From: Pararge aegeria
Taxonomy: Eukaryota > Arthropoda > Insecta > Lepidoptera > Nymphalidae
Reading direction: 5' to 3'
DNA length: 64,000 nt
NCBI RefSeq assembly: GCF_905163445.1
Contig: NC_053190.1
Coordinates: 1,986,501 to 2,050,500 of the forward strand
Each line of letters starts with the position of its first letter. Positions within the stretch are counted from its first letter, which is position 1. A model generated the notes under the pieces. That model had not been told where the DNA came from, searched no databases, and was given only the letters and a program-made list of their open reading frames with translations. Made by a program: the position numbers and the translations under genes. Of this stretch, positions 31,998-41,499 are shown in pieces.

Positions 31998-32150
31998 CTA
32001 CCGACAGTAAGGCCCTACCGACGAAGACGTGCCGCTAAGCTAATAAGTGTTCCGGTGCGATGTCGCGTACAAACCGATAAGGGGTATGACTACCATCCCA
32101 CAGGTTAGCCCGCTACCAACATAGACTACATCCTCACCACCAGATTGAGT
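31998..32150 (+). mobile_element. SINE-2, 3' part
   Basis: CCTACCGACGAAGACGTGCC, GTTCCGGTGCGATGTCGCGT, GGGGTATGACTACCATCCCA and CAGGTTAGCCCGCTACC. Confidence 0.85.
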
Positions 32151-32154
32151 GGTT

Positions 32155-33001
32155 TTGTGAAGTTGTGACATCGGGGATAATCTCTGAGTCTACTGAACCG
32201 ATTTTGATAAGTTTTTCACCAATATAAAGCCACATTATTTGGGAGTGTCATATTTTGTATAATAAGCTGCAAGCTGTAAAGAACTTGTCGTCGTAGTCGG
32301 ATTTATAAAGTTGGAGAAAAATCGGTCGAACGAAATAGTTTCTTACGAACTCTACCTTAAGAGATATCCACGTATGATGGAGTTCTATAGAATAGTTGTA
32401 CATAATGCCTCCAAAAAAGTCCGCGACAGTATATGTGTAACTTTTATATTTAAGTAACAAAAAGTAGTTTTTTATATTTTAACAATAATTCATTCATGTT
32501 TTTTTTGTAAAATTATGGATTCTTATCAAAATAAGTAAACTAATCGTATCAAGTATTAAACACAAAAGACTTTTCTCTTTTACTGCATACAATTTGGACT
32601 AATGGTTAAAGAGATAATACGAGATAGGTATGGAACTGCGACCATCTCGTAATCTTTTGAGTGATATTTGAGATCTATTAGACGGTTTTTTTATATGTTC
32701 CATAACATGTCAATCCGTTTATAAAGAATCTATGTTTTCTTATATTTAAGTTTACCAATGAGAAATGCAAAAAATAATCTTTTTGGGAGATTTCTCCAAA
32801 ACGACAGAAGTATGTAGTAAGTATGTCGGAATTGTTTCTTTAAAGTTCTAAAAAACAGTGCTAGACAATAAACGACTATTTATTTAGGTTGACTCATCGC
32901 GAGGGTCCGCTAGTTTAAAATAAAACCGTTTTAAGCAATGGTAGCAAGCAAGCTGTTTGTACAATAACAGTTTCTAATCTAAAGTAGGAGGACTGTCTGT
33001 T
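32155..33001. other. Left flank of the Copia element, nothing recognised
   Basis: AT-rich sequence without recognised repeats. It continues in character on the far side of the element at 37489. Confidence 0.5.
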
Positions 33002-33006
33002 CAAAC
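33002..33006. repeat. Target-site duplication, left (CAAAC)
   Basis: CAAAC occurs directly outside both LTRs (here and 37484-37488). Because the flanks share CAAACT, the boundary could shift by one base; CAAAC leaves the minus-strand LTR starting TGTTAG. Confidence 0.85.
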
Positions 33007-33150
33007 TAATAAAAGTCGTTGGTTGTTGGTTTCATATAGACTGATTTAATGCAAGTCATTCATACATAGACAATACACAAACTTTCACCTCAATGTCCAT
33101 AGATGGCGCTACTTGTATTAATTAACATTATATTTGATAATATTCTAACA
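33007..33150 (-). repeat. Copia 3' LTR (144 bp)
   Basis: Minus strand begins TGTTAGAATATTATC and ends CGACTTTTATTA. Short for an LTR but within the range of compact Copia elements. Contains an AGTAGCGCCATCTATGG block. Reads identical to 37340-37483. Confidence 0.95.
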
Positions 33151-33160
33151 CCCCCACTTT
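33151..33160 (-). other. Copia polypurine tract
   Basis: Minus strand AAAGTGGGGG ends directly at the 3' LTR, where the plus-strand DNA primer is expected. Confidence 0.85.
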
Positions 33161-33274
33161 ATCAAAAATAACAACACTTTCAAAGTATTACATACAGTGG
33201 AGAGGTAAAGCTACACAAAAAAAACTTTTAAACTCAATATACAATAACAAATACAGTATACAGTCCTGCCTTGG

Positions 33275-36200
33275 CTATTCTAAATTAACAATTCCAAAAT
33301 CTTTCATGAACTTATAATGGTTAACAGCTGGCAGACCTTTGGTTAGCAAGTCAGCAGGCATGTTAGCTGTTGACAAATATCTAGCTTCAATTATATCATT
33401 TCTTAAAACTTCTCTAATGAAATGATACATGACATCAATATGTTTGGACCGTTTATGTGACTGATCATTATTTGCTAACTTTAATGCACTCTGACTGTCA
33501 TTGTACATAATAATTTTAGTACAGGAACCAATTATTTCAAACTCTAACTTCTGTAAATATATTGCTTCTCGACATGCTTCCGACAAAGCCATATATTCTG
33601 CTTCACAACTACTAAGAGCAACAGTTCTTTGTTTCTTGCTCTCCCAAGAAATTACAGCACCTGATTTAGTGAAACAGAAACCAGTATATGAGCGTCTGTC
33701 AGTGGCATCACTTGCCCAATCAGCATCCACAAAACCTACAAGCTCTGCACTTTCTTTAGAATATTTTAAACAATAGGTTTTAGTCTGTGATAAATATTTC
33801 AGAATTCTTTTTGCACAATTCCAGTGTACATAAGAATAACAGTTGTTAAACTGGCTTAAATAACTGACTGAATAGGAAATATCAGGACGAGTTAGGACAG
33901 CTAAGTACATTAAACTTCCTATTAATTTTTGATAAGGTAGCTTTTGTTCACATACATTAGACTTATCAACATTCAATTTACATTCTATAGGAGTTTCTAC
34001 TGCATGACATTCAGACATATGAAATTTTTCAAGTAACTGATTAATATACTGTTCTTGATCTAAAGTAATTATATTGGTGCTTTTGTTAATGTTAACTCTC
34101 ATGCCCAAATAATTTCTCACTTGACCTAAATTCTTTATTTTAAATTTTTGGCTTAAAATCTCTATTAAATTATCAGATTCAGACTTACAATTTGAATATA
34201 CTAGAAAATCATCGACATACAGTCCAACTATAGTTTTCTTATTATCACTATGATTTTTAACAAATACACAGGGTTCTAATTTACATTTTCTAAATCCTGA
34301 TTTACATAGTATCTCCTCAACCCTTTTATACCATGCTAGAGATGATTGTTTTAATCCATAAACAGCTTTTCTCAACTTTAAAACTTTATTTGAATTATTT
34401 ATGGGAAAACCTTCAGGTAAATGCATAAATATGCTTTCTTTTAGATGACCATTAAGGAAAGCTGTTTTCACATCCAGATGAGTGATATCCATGCCTAACT
34501 GGACACTTATGGCAAACAACAAACGCAGGGTTGAATGTCTAATCACTGGACTGAAGGTTTCAAGGTAATCAATACCAGCCTTCTGGGTAAAACCCTTGGT
34601 TACAAGCCGCGCACGATATGACACTTTATTGTCAGAGTCAAACCTTTTTTTAAACACCCACTTACATTGCACTACACTCGCGTTGCTGGGAGTATCAACA
34701 ACTTCCCATGCTTGATTGTCTTGGAATGACTGCAGCTCCTCTGCCATGGCCTGCGACCACATCAGTCGCTCTGGCCCACTGATGGCCTCTGCATATACCA
34801 GTTCATCTTCTCCTGTAGCTGTAGCACACATGTTGACAATACCGTATCTATCTGGCTTTCTCCTCTGACGCTTCTCTGTTACTTCTGAAAAAAATGGTGT
34901 AGTAGAGTCTGCATGTGGTATATCTGAAGCTTCTTCTGTACTCTGTGGAGCTGAACTAGTCTGTTCAGTGTTCAGGTTTTCTCCACAAGCTTCTGACTCT
35001 AAACTTTCTTCATCAACATCCAAATAATCAGATTCTGAAGAACTTGATTTGTTTAGGGGTTCAAGTTTCACCACAGATTCCTCTACCAACTCCCCCACTG
35101 AATCTGTGCTTTCTAGAGAAACTGTTACTGTCTCTTGTGGCTTGGGTTTTTCTTGTATTATAACATCCCTACTTGTGGTGACTTTGTTCTTTACTGGGTC
35201 ATATATTCGGTAACCTTTGACATTATCACTATAACCAACAAGTATATGTTTTCTTGATTTTCTGTCCCACTTGGCTCTTTTTTCTTTTGGTGTGTGCACC
35301 ATCACTGGACTCCCATATACACGTAAATGTTGTAAATCTGGTTTCCTAGCAAACCACATCTCATATGGAGTCTTTTCAATACCTGAAGCTGTAGACCTGT
35401 TTTTGAGATATACTGCAGTATTTGCAGCTTCTGCCCAAAATTTTTTATCTAATTCTGCTTCAAAGAGTAGGCATCTAGCTCTCTCCACAATGGTGCGATT
35501 GCTTCTTTCACTGAGTCCATTCTGCTCTGGTGTGTAAGCATTTGATTTTTGATGAATTACCCCTTCATGTTTCAAAAAATCTCTAAAATCATTGCTGCAA
35601 TACTCACATCCATTGTCTGTGCGCAATATTTTTATTTTTCTGTTTTGAAAGTTCTCCACCATTGACTTAAACTCTTTAAAACAAGTCAGTGTTTCACTTT
35701 TACACTTTAAGAAGTATATGAAGGTCATTCTGGTGAAGTCGTCAATAAATAGCAAAAAATATCTTGCACCACCAATGGATTTGCACTCCATTGGTCCACA
35801 GATGTCTGAGTGCACAATCTGCAAGATTTCTGTAGCTCGTGTACCTTTCGTAAATGGTAATCTTGATTGTTTGCCTTCACAGCAAATTTGACAGCTAGAC
35901 TTACTTGTCACAAATTTGTCTGAGTAATCCATTCCATTGACTAAACCTTGCTTCATCTTGTTCATAGCTGTACTGTTTAAGTGTCCAAGCCTTCTATGCC
36001 ATGTTTGTCCATCTACTGTTGATGATGATAACAAACAAGTTTCATTTACCAAGATTAACTTGTATACATTATTTACAAGTTCAGCTTCCGCAACTAGATT
36101 GCCTAATCTGTTTTTTATGAGGCATCGGTTGGGTTCAAACACAACACTATTTCCATTTCTTATCAATTCACTAACTTGAGTCGCAAGAGTCGGTACGCAC

Positions 36201-37234
36201 AACACGTTCTTCACTGTTACCTTGTAACCGAAACTCGTCGTGACATCTACGTCGCCGGCACATAATACAGGCACTTTCATGTTGTTTGCTACTGTGATTT
36301 CAGGTAAACTTGACGAATTCGTCCTATTTATCAACCAACTTTCGTTTGTAGTTATATGTGTACTGGCTCCCGAGTCTACATACCAGTCACATTTATTAAA
36401 GTTACCGCTCAGAAAAACAACACTAAATGCATTTGTTTGCTTTTTCTTCTCTTTTTTTTTGTTTCTAAATGGACATTGAGACATGAAATGTCCTGATTGT
36501 TTGCATTTGTAGCATGTTATTGTTTTATTATTTCTGTCATTTGAGTTTGACATTGACGTACTCGGTGCATAGATATTCGGAGTCGGTCCGCCATTTTTGC
36601 TATTGCTGCCAACTTTACCAAGTTTCTTTTTCTGCCAACTTCGAGCAATAAGTGCTGAGTTGTCATTTACATTCACTTCAACAGAGCCGCCATTTTCCAT
36701 ATCTAACAATTTTGTTTTTATGGAATCTGCCGTGATCTGGATCCCGGAATGCTCTATTGCCATGATCATTGGCATAAACTTATCTGGTAAACCAGCTAGT
36801 AATAATGACCCTACCCAATCATCGTTTATAATGAATCCAGTACCGCTTAATCGTTGCGAAGTTTCCACAATCTGCGTAACGTAACTAGTCATATCTTCAC
36901 ATGTTTCTAGTCTGATGGAGATTAAATGACGTAATAAAGTTATTCTTCTTAAAAATCCCGCGTCATCAAATAGAGCTTTGAGTTTTGACCATAACTCCTT
37001 TGTTGTCTTCGTCTCCTTTATGTGCACAAACAATGATGTGTCAATAGTCAGGATCAATTTTGCGCGTGTTCTGGCATCTGCTACTGCCTGTGCTGCATCT
37101 GTCGCCGCTGCTTCTTGCTTGAGGTATTTGTCCGTGTCCTCAAGAACTAGCAAGTTCTGTACGGCGAACGCCCAGTCATCATAATTTTCACGACCCTTGA
37201 GCTTTGGCACACTCGCAATAAGACTTGAGTTCAT
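33275..37234 (-). CDS. Copia gag-pol polyprotein, 1,319 aa, uninterrupted
   Basis: Makes the capsid, protease, integrase, reverse transcriptase and RNase H of a Copia retrotransposon in cytoplasmic virus-like particles. Residues counted from the ATG at 37234 (the frame stays open 12 codons further, but only to a TTG). Gag occupies about 1-270 with a CCHC knuckle CYKCKQSGHFMSQC at 241-254. Protease has DSGA at 287-290. The integrase zinc finger has H413, H418, C448 and C451; its catalytic triad is D477, D540 (TDNG) and E576, a D,D35E spacing. An acidic, serine-rich linker covers about 705-790. RT shows HLDVKTAFLNG with D921 and YVDD at 1006-1009. RNase H shows D1170, E1211 and D1246, then KHIDV with D1267. 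No stop or frameshift, and no separate gag frame or env. Length is usual for the family. Family membership is certain; activity is inferred. Confidence 0.97.
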   Translation of the reverse strand: MNSSLIASVPKLKGRENYDDWAFAVQNLLVLEDTDKYLKQEAAATDAAQAVADARTRAKLILTIDTSLFVHIKETKTTKELWSKLKALFDDAGFLRRITLLRHLISIRLETCEDMTSYVTQIVETSQRLSGTGFIINDDWVGSLLLAGLPDKFMPMIMAIEHSGIQITADSIKTKLLDMENGGSVEVNVNDNSALIARSWQKKKLGKVGSNSKNGGPTPNIYAPSTSMSNSNDRNNKTITCYKCKQSGHFMSQCPFRNKKKEKKKQTNAFSVVFLSGNFNKCDWYVDSGASTHITTNESWLINRTNSSSLPEITVANNMKVPVLCAGDVDVTTSFGYKVTVKNVLCVPTLATQVSELIRNGNSVVFEPNRCLIKNRLGNLVAEAELVNNVYKLILVNETCLLSSSTVDGQTWHRRLGHLNSTAMNKMKQGLVNGMDYSDKFVTSKSSCQICCEGKQSRLPFTKGTRATEILQIVHSDICGPMECKSIGGARYFLLFIDDFTRMTFIYFLKCKSETLTCFKEFKSMVENFQNRKIKILRTDNGCEYCSNDFRDFLKHEGVIHQKSNAYTPEQNGLSERSNRTIVERARCLLFEAELDKKFWAEAANTAVYLKNRSTASGIEKTPYEMWFARKPDLQHLRVYGSPVMVHTPKEKRAKWDRKSRKHILVGYSDNVKGYRIYDPVKNKVTTSRDVIIQEKPKPQETVTVSLESTDSVGELVEESVVKLEPLNKSSSSESDYLDVDEESLESEACGENLNTEQTSSAPQSTEEASDIPHADSTTPFFSEVTEKRQRRKPDRYGIVNMCATATGEDELVYAEAISGPERLMWSQAMAEELQSFQDNQAWEVVDTPSNASVVQCKWVFKKRFDSDNKVSYRARLVTKGFTQKAGIDYLETFSPVIRHSTLRLLFAISVQLGMDITHLDVKTAFLNGHLKESIFMHLPEGFPINNSNKVLKLRKAVYGLKQSSLAWYKRVEEILCKSGFRKCKLEPCVFVKNHSDNKKTIVGLYVDDFLVYSNCKSESDNLIEILSQKFKIKNLGQVRNYLGMRVNINKSTNIITLDQEQYINQLLEKFHMSECHAVETPIECKLNVDKSNVCEQKLPYQKLIGSLMYLAVLTRPDISYSVSYLSQFNNCYSYVHWNCAKRILKYLSQTKTYCLKYSKESAELVGFVDADWASDATDRRSYTGFCFTKSGAVISWESKKQRTVALSSCEAEYMALSEACREAIYLQKLEFEIIGSCTKIIMYNDSQSALKLANNDQSHKRSKHIDVMYHFIREVLRNDIIEARYLSTANMPADLLTKGLPAVNHYKFMKDFGIVNLE

Positions 37235-37325
37235 CTTGATTGATGTCACAAGCGTAAAATAAACTAACAAACTAACAATAACTCTTCTAAAAACGCAATA
37301 ACTTTAATTTACTTTACAAAATCTG

Positions 37326-37339
37326 AGTAGCCCATAACC
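37326..37339 (-). other. Copia primer-binding site (initiator tRNA-Met anticodon region)
   Basis: Minus strand reads GGTTATGGGCTACT immediately after the 5' LTR. GGTTATGGGC is complementary to GCCCATAACC, the anticodon stem-loop of initiator tRNA-Met, the same primer region used by Drosophila copia (half-tRNA priming). The match to Drosophila copia stops after ten bases. Confidence 0.85.
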
Positions 37340-37483
37340 TAATAAAAGTCGTTGGTTGTTGGTTTCATATAGACTGATTTAATGCAAGTCATTCATACAT
37401 AGACAATACACAAACTTTCACCTCAATGTCCATAGATGGCGCTACTTGTATTAATTAACATTATATTTGATAATATTCTAACA
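37340..37483 (-). repeat. Copia 5' LTR (144 bp)
   Basis: Same sequence as 33007-33150. It should hold the promoter; no clear TATA box was identified. Confidence 0.95.
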
Positions 37484-37488
37484 CAAAC
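37484..37488. repeat. Target-site duplication, right (CAAAC)
   Basis: Direct repeat of 33002-33006. Confidence 0.85.
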
Positions 37489-38215
37489 TCTAAATAGAAA
37501 GAAATTCGCTACGATAGATAGTTCTTTATCGAATTTCAAACTAAACTCAATTCTCTTAGAGTCCAGGCGCAATTCGTTTTACTTCTGTGATTGGATAAAG
37601 GGTACACTGGAGTGACAAAAGCATGGGAAGGATCGCAATTGTTTGCTCCCGAACCCCCAACTGCGACTACTGCTTTCGTTGGCTTTTGTACTTTTTGCTG
37701 AATGTATTGATTTTCCATATACCTACTTACATTTTTACATACCTACTAGGCCATACAGTGGCATTGATGTTTTACTGTATATAGTCGAGTATATAAAAAT
37801 CTGTATCTTTATTTGGAAAAGTTATATTGGCACTTAAAATATTGGCCACATAGGTGGCACTGCAATAGTAGAATCTGTGCTCATTTCGAATAAAACAGTA
37901 CACTACTTAATAATATTTGATTAAATATATTTTATGTGTTTGTGTTGTATACGTGTGCGTTTAAATATTTTTGTTGAAAAATGGTACATAGGGTAATCAA
38001 TCAAACAATCCGAGTTCAGTCTTCAGTCTTCAGTCATAAAGGTTATCAATTCCGTTTTATTTGCAAAATTATTTTTTAGTTCGAAGAGGGTTTATTTCGA
38101 ATTCGTCAGAGTAAAATATCACAGAGGTAAAGAGTTTCGGAGATAAATAACGGATCTCTTCGAAATCAGCCACCATTTCTGCTATGGCATAAACCAACTC
38201 GCGACTGAATGTTAG
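37489..38215. other. Right flank of the Copia element, nothing recognised
   Basis: Only short chance frames. A CAGTCTTCAGTCTTCAGTC microrepeat lies near 38016. Confidence 0.45.
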
Positions 38216-38216
38216 T

Positions 38217-38473
38217 AACCTATTGCTATAACCTCTTCTAACAACTTCAAATGTCAATGTGATATGGTGATAACAAAAAGAACACCCGGCTAAATTTGTT
38301 GCGGTCTTATTAGAACAGGGCGTGTTTGGAACCCTTGTAGCTTTATTTTTAAGTTTACGAATATGGTTATCGCCATCATCTTACTACCGTGTAATTCTCA
38401 TTTAATGTACGCATCAAAAGTGCCATCTATGGGCCTCCTTGAATAAATAATTTTGACTTTGACTTTGACTTTA
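38217..38473 (+). mobile_element. GACTTT LINE, 3' UTR and tail
   Basis: GTGATATGGTGATAACA, CACCCGGCTAAATTTGTTG, GGAACCCTTGTAGCTTTA, GTACGCATCAAAAGTGCCAT, GGGCCTCCTTGAATAAATAA and three GACTTT units. 5'-truncated copy without coding sequence. Confidence 0.85.
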
Positions 38474-38516
38474 TAATAGCAGTCGGTTATTTTTTGTTCA
38501 AAAACTTCTCTGGGAT

Positions 38517-38585
38517 CTATTGCTCTAACCAGGTTGCTCTTGTAACAATTTTAAATGTGAGATGGTGTTAAAAAAAGAAAACCTT
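38517..38585 (+). repeat. GACTTT LINE, small 3' UTR fragment
   Basis: ATTGCTCTAACCAGGTTGCT, CTTGTAACAATTTTAAAT and GTGAGATGGTG match 58707-58762. Confidence 0.65.
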
Positions 38586-38599
38586 TGACTTTATAAACA

Positions 38600-38900
38600 A
38601 ATCGAGTGAGTTTTAAAACCCCTGGTCTCCCACTTATAAGGCCACAGCGCTTTCTACCATTGCGCCGGGAGGTCGTCAGATAATGAGACAGTAAATGAAG
38701 CAATTAGACGTCTGGTATAATCACATCAAATGTTATCATACAAGATAGTCTGTATCTCACACTAATTATATGTAATTGATGGCCTGTTTATAGTGCCGCG
38801 TCTAGATTGTAGCGTTCAAATTAATTATTAATACAATTAATTGTATTCGCAACATCAAATCTGTAGCATGTTATCCCGCTGTAACTAGGTAAATTAATAG
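38600..38900 (+). repeat. Duplicated segment with inverted SINE-2 head, copy 1
   Basis: The SINE-2 head (38627-38683, minus strand: ACCATTGCGCCGGGAGGTCG on plus) and the following 190 bp, including CTAATTATATGTAATTGATG, GGCCTGTTTATAG and AAATTAATTATTAATACAAT, recur at 40030-40310. Confidence 0.65.
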
Positions 38901-38907
38901 ATTATTC

Positions 38908-39530
38908 ATTGACTGGATTAACCCGTGACTGTGCTCGTGTGGATAAGATTATTCAGACAGTAGTTGATGTCAGTTTTAGTTTTCCTAATCCTAAGGTTGC
39001 CTGGCAGAGATCGCTACTTAGTGATAAGGCCGCCTTTGGTATCCTGCTTCATTCTTGAAGTGTTTGTTCTTTTTTTTTACAGTGGTGTACAAATAAATTA
39101 ATAAAAACAAGAAATAAATGTCACTTTTCGGCATTTTAACTATAACTATGCAAAAATCACATCGATTCGATGCTGGGTGGCCGTATGAAAAATTGACCTT
39201 TTTTAAACTTTGATTTTGACCAATTAAAGAAGTAAAACAATTTTTTTATCATTTAAAACATAACAAGTCCGTGTTTTTTGCGCGTATCATTCATTCATGT
39301 CTTCTCACGTTTATGTATAATTATTAAATAATCTTGTATTAACTATTTAATAAATCATTCATTGACTGGATTTACCCGTGACTGTGCTAGTGTGGATAAG
39401 ATTATTCGGCTCTTTAACTACCGCTTTGCAAAAATCACATCATTTCGATGCTAGGTGGCTGTGTGGAAAAAGGGCTTTTTTTAAATTTTATTTTGACCAA
39501 GTAAAAGAAGTAAACGATTTTTTTTTATAT
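38908..39530 (+). repeat. Two interleaved direct repeats
   Basis: Block A (CATTGACTGGAT...ACCCGTGACTGTGCT...GATAAGATTATTC, 50 bp, two mismatches) is at 38908-38957 and 39358-39407. Block B (TGCAAAAATCACATC, TTCGATGCT, GGTGG, then TTTTGACCAA and AAGAAGTAAA) is at 39148-39260 and 39428-39530. The 3' LINE-like tail related to 27.5 kb lies at 38995-39110. Confidence 0.7.
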
Positions 39531-39624
39531 TTAAAATATCTCTAGCCCCTGATTGGGGGATGTTCTTTTTATCATCGCACGTTTAATTAACAATTTACAA
39601 TAATTTCAAAGTAAAAAAAGACGC

Positions 39625-39790
39625 TTAGCAACTGTTCATTGTAAAGTCAACATCTCCTGAAGATGCTTTGGTCTAGGAGTAAAACACGCGTTGAGAGTAT
39701 ATTTTATATATCTGTTCGGTGTAGAGTAAAAAAGAAAAAAGAAAAAAAAGATTGGGGAAATAATAAATTGCAGGCAAATTAAGCTTATTG
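39625..39790 (-). repeat. AAGCTT-family repeat, inverted
   Basis: Plus strand: CTGTTCATTGTAAAGTCAAC, ATCTCCTGAAGATGCTTTGG, ATATCTGTTCGGTGTAGAGT, GAAATAATAAATTGCAGGC and AAATTAAGCTTATTGTC. Confidence 0.75.
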
Positions 39791-40029
39791 TCTGAATTCC
39801 TTAACAATAAGGGATTTCAAACATACAAATTCTTTAGCATTTTAAGGTCCGGTAAACTAGCTATAAAAATAATTATCACTAAATTAATCACTATATACAC
39901 TAATAAATATGACAACTTTAGTTTCTGGACGACAGTGGCCCCATTTGAAGTTAAATCTAACCACAGCCGATGTCTTGGTTGTCACCACGTATTTTTGTAA
40001 CAGTTTTAATTTTTTTTTTTTTATTCTAG

Positions 40030-40310
40030 GCATAAGTTGTGAACCTATTTTCAGTCTGGAATCGAACCCGGGACCTCATACTTAAATTCACAGCACTCAC
40101 CATTGCGCCAGAGAGGTCGTCAAAAAATTTAAGGACGTCGGAATAATATCGAATATTATCACGTGTAATTGCAGTATGTAACACTAATTACGTTTAATTA
40201 ATGACCTGTTTACCGGCCCGCGTGCGGGTTGTCGCATTCGAATTAATTATTAATATAATTAATAACATTCCCTTAACTCGGTGTAATGGTATCAAGTCTA
40301 CGAATAGTTA
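40030..40310 (+). repeat. Duplicated segment with inverted SINE-2 head, copy 2
   Basis: SINE-2 head on the minus strand at 40050-40123 (plus: GGAATCGAACCCGGGACCTC and ACCATTGCGCCAGAGAGGTC), then CTAATTACGTTTAATTAATG, ACCTGTTTACCGGCCCGCGT and AATTAATTATTAATATAATT, matching copy 1 about 1.42 kb upstream. Confidence 0.65.
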
Positions 40311-40552
40311 ACTAAGGGCATGTATATATGTTTTGGTTCAGTTTGATCAATGACAAAGTTGTTTGTAAACAATCACTGTAAATAAATAATCACATGAGAT
40401 AGATACTGTTATAATATGAAAGTATCAGGCTTGCAGTAGTATATTTATTTATTGATTTAGTTGATTAGAACGCATATAAATACAAAAAAAAAAGCTTCGT
40501 GAAACTCTGTCACCTCCATAAGAAAAAAATTTCGCTGTCCTCACACATTTTA

Positions 40553-40790
40553 GACGACCTCCTGGCGCAGTGGTGATCGCTGTGGTTTGTAAGTGGGAGG
40601 CCCTGGGTTCGATCCCAGCGAAGGTAATTTGGGAGTACATAGTTTCTGCAGTTTTTCTGGTCTCTGGGAAGCTTCGGCCATGCATAGCTACCACCGTACG
40701 GACAGGAATGGGGATCTTCTACTGCGTCATCGCTTACCCATACCAGGTGAAATTGTAGTCAAAGCAGCGTAGGCTCACTTGTAGTGTATA
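40553..40790 (+). mobile_element. SINE-2, full-length copy
   Basis: Head GACGACCTCCTGGCGCAGTG (box A region) and GGCCCTGGGTTCGATCCCAG (box B), body TTTTTCTGGTCTCTGGGAAG, CTTCGGCCATGCATAGCTAC, tail ACCAGGTGAAATTGTAGTCA. The sharpest tRNA-like head of this SINE in the window. Confidence 0.85.
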
Positions 40791-40794
40791 AAAA

Positions 40795-41320
40795 AATAAC
40801 AAATTGAAGTAGGTATTCTAGGCTACCTTTGAATGATTGAAAATATCCGCAACATTTTTGGCTCCTATTTCACAAGTAGGTATCTCGTAACTCATCTCAT
40901 ATTCTAACCGGGCCACCCACTCTTACACTTTTTTCTTATGTAACAAGAAAATACAAGGGTTGTGACAAACCCCCGGACGCTTCAGCCGAATTTATAGCAT
41001 CCGATTCGGTTACAGCCTAAAAACTTGAGCACTAAATCAAACGAGGACCATATTTCACCAAACCTGACATGACTTTCCGGAGCATCAACTAAAATAATAT
41101 TCCGTCACTATACGGGAATGTCCAAAAAAGTTCATCGTTAAGGCGACAACACACTGGCTGGTGTAAACGCTGTGTTGCGTTTATAATAAAAATAAATAAA
41201 GATGAAACGATAAAATTGATTTAGATCTATATAGTTGATTTTTTTTTAATTTCTAATAAATATTCAAATGATTTAACCATCATTTCAAAAGCACAATCAA
41301 TCGTCATCATAATCATCAAT
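40795..41320. other. Nothing recognised
   Basis: No feature seen. Confidence 0.4.
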
Positions 41321-41324
41321 TTAA

Positions 41325-41497
41325 CCGATTGACGTCGTTGGACATTGGACTTTTGTAGGGAGTTCCACAGTCTGGTCGGTCCTGGGCCACTTGTTTCCAG
41401 CAGCTCCCAGGGGTTCGCCTGATGTCGTTTGTCCACCACGTTGGGGGCCGACTTACGCTGCGTTTACCGGTGCCGGGTTGCCATTCCAGCACTTAAA
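41325..41497 (-). pseudogene. RTE-like LINE, 3' end fragment
   Basis: Minus strand: CTGGAATGGCAACCCGGCAC, TAAACGCAGCGTAAGTCGGC, then a frame reading MVDKRHQANPWELLETSGPG and LWNSLQKSNVQRR, and CAATGTCCAACGACGTCAAT with an ATCAT-type tail. Confidence 0.7.
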
Positions 41498-41499
41498 AG

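Larger units (their letters stand above)
33007..37483 (-). mobile_element. Complete Ty1/Copia-type LTR retrotransposon, 4,477 bp
   Basis: In element order (minus strand): 5' LTR 37340-37483, tRNA primer site just inside it, short leader, single gag-pol frame 37234-33275, short 3' region, purine-rich tract 33151-33160, 3' LTR 33007-33150. The two LTRs are equal in length and I see no difference between them. The flanks carry a 5-bp target duplication. The domain order protease-integrase-RT-RNase H is the Copia order (integrase before RT), unlike Gypsy. The whole structure indicates a recent, unrearranged insertion; activity itself cannot be read from sequence. Confidence 0.97.

Noticed and set aside
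33501..37184. Plus-strand frames of 68-95 codons inside the Copia element
   Set aside because: All are antisense shadows of the gag-pol frame with no recognisable domain.
37235..37270. Start of the Copia protein at 37270
   Set aside because: The codon there is TTG; the first ATG in frame is at 37232-37234 and is followed by a normal Copia Gag N-terminus.
40553..40625. tRNA gene
   Set aside because: Continuous with the SINE-2 body; the head is repeated elsewhere in the window in the same context.
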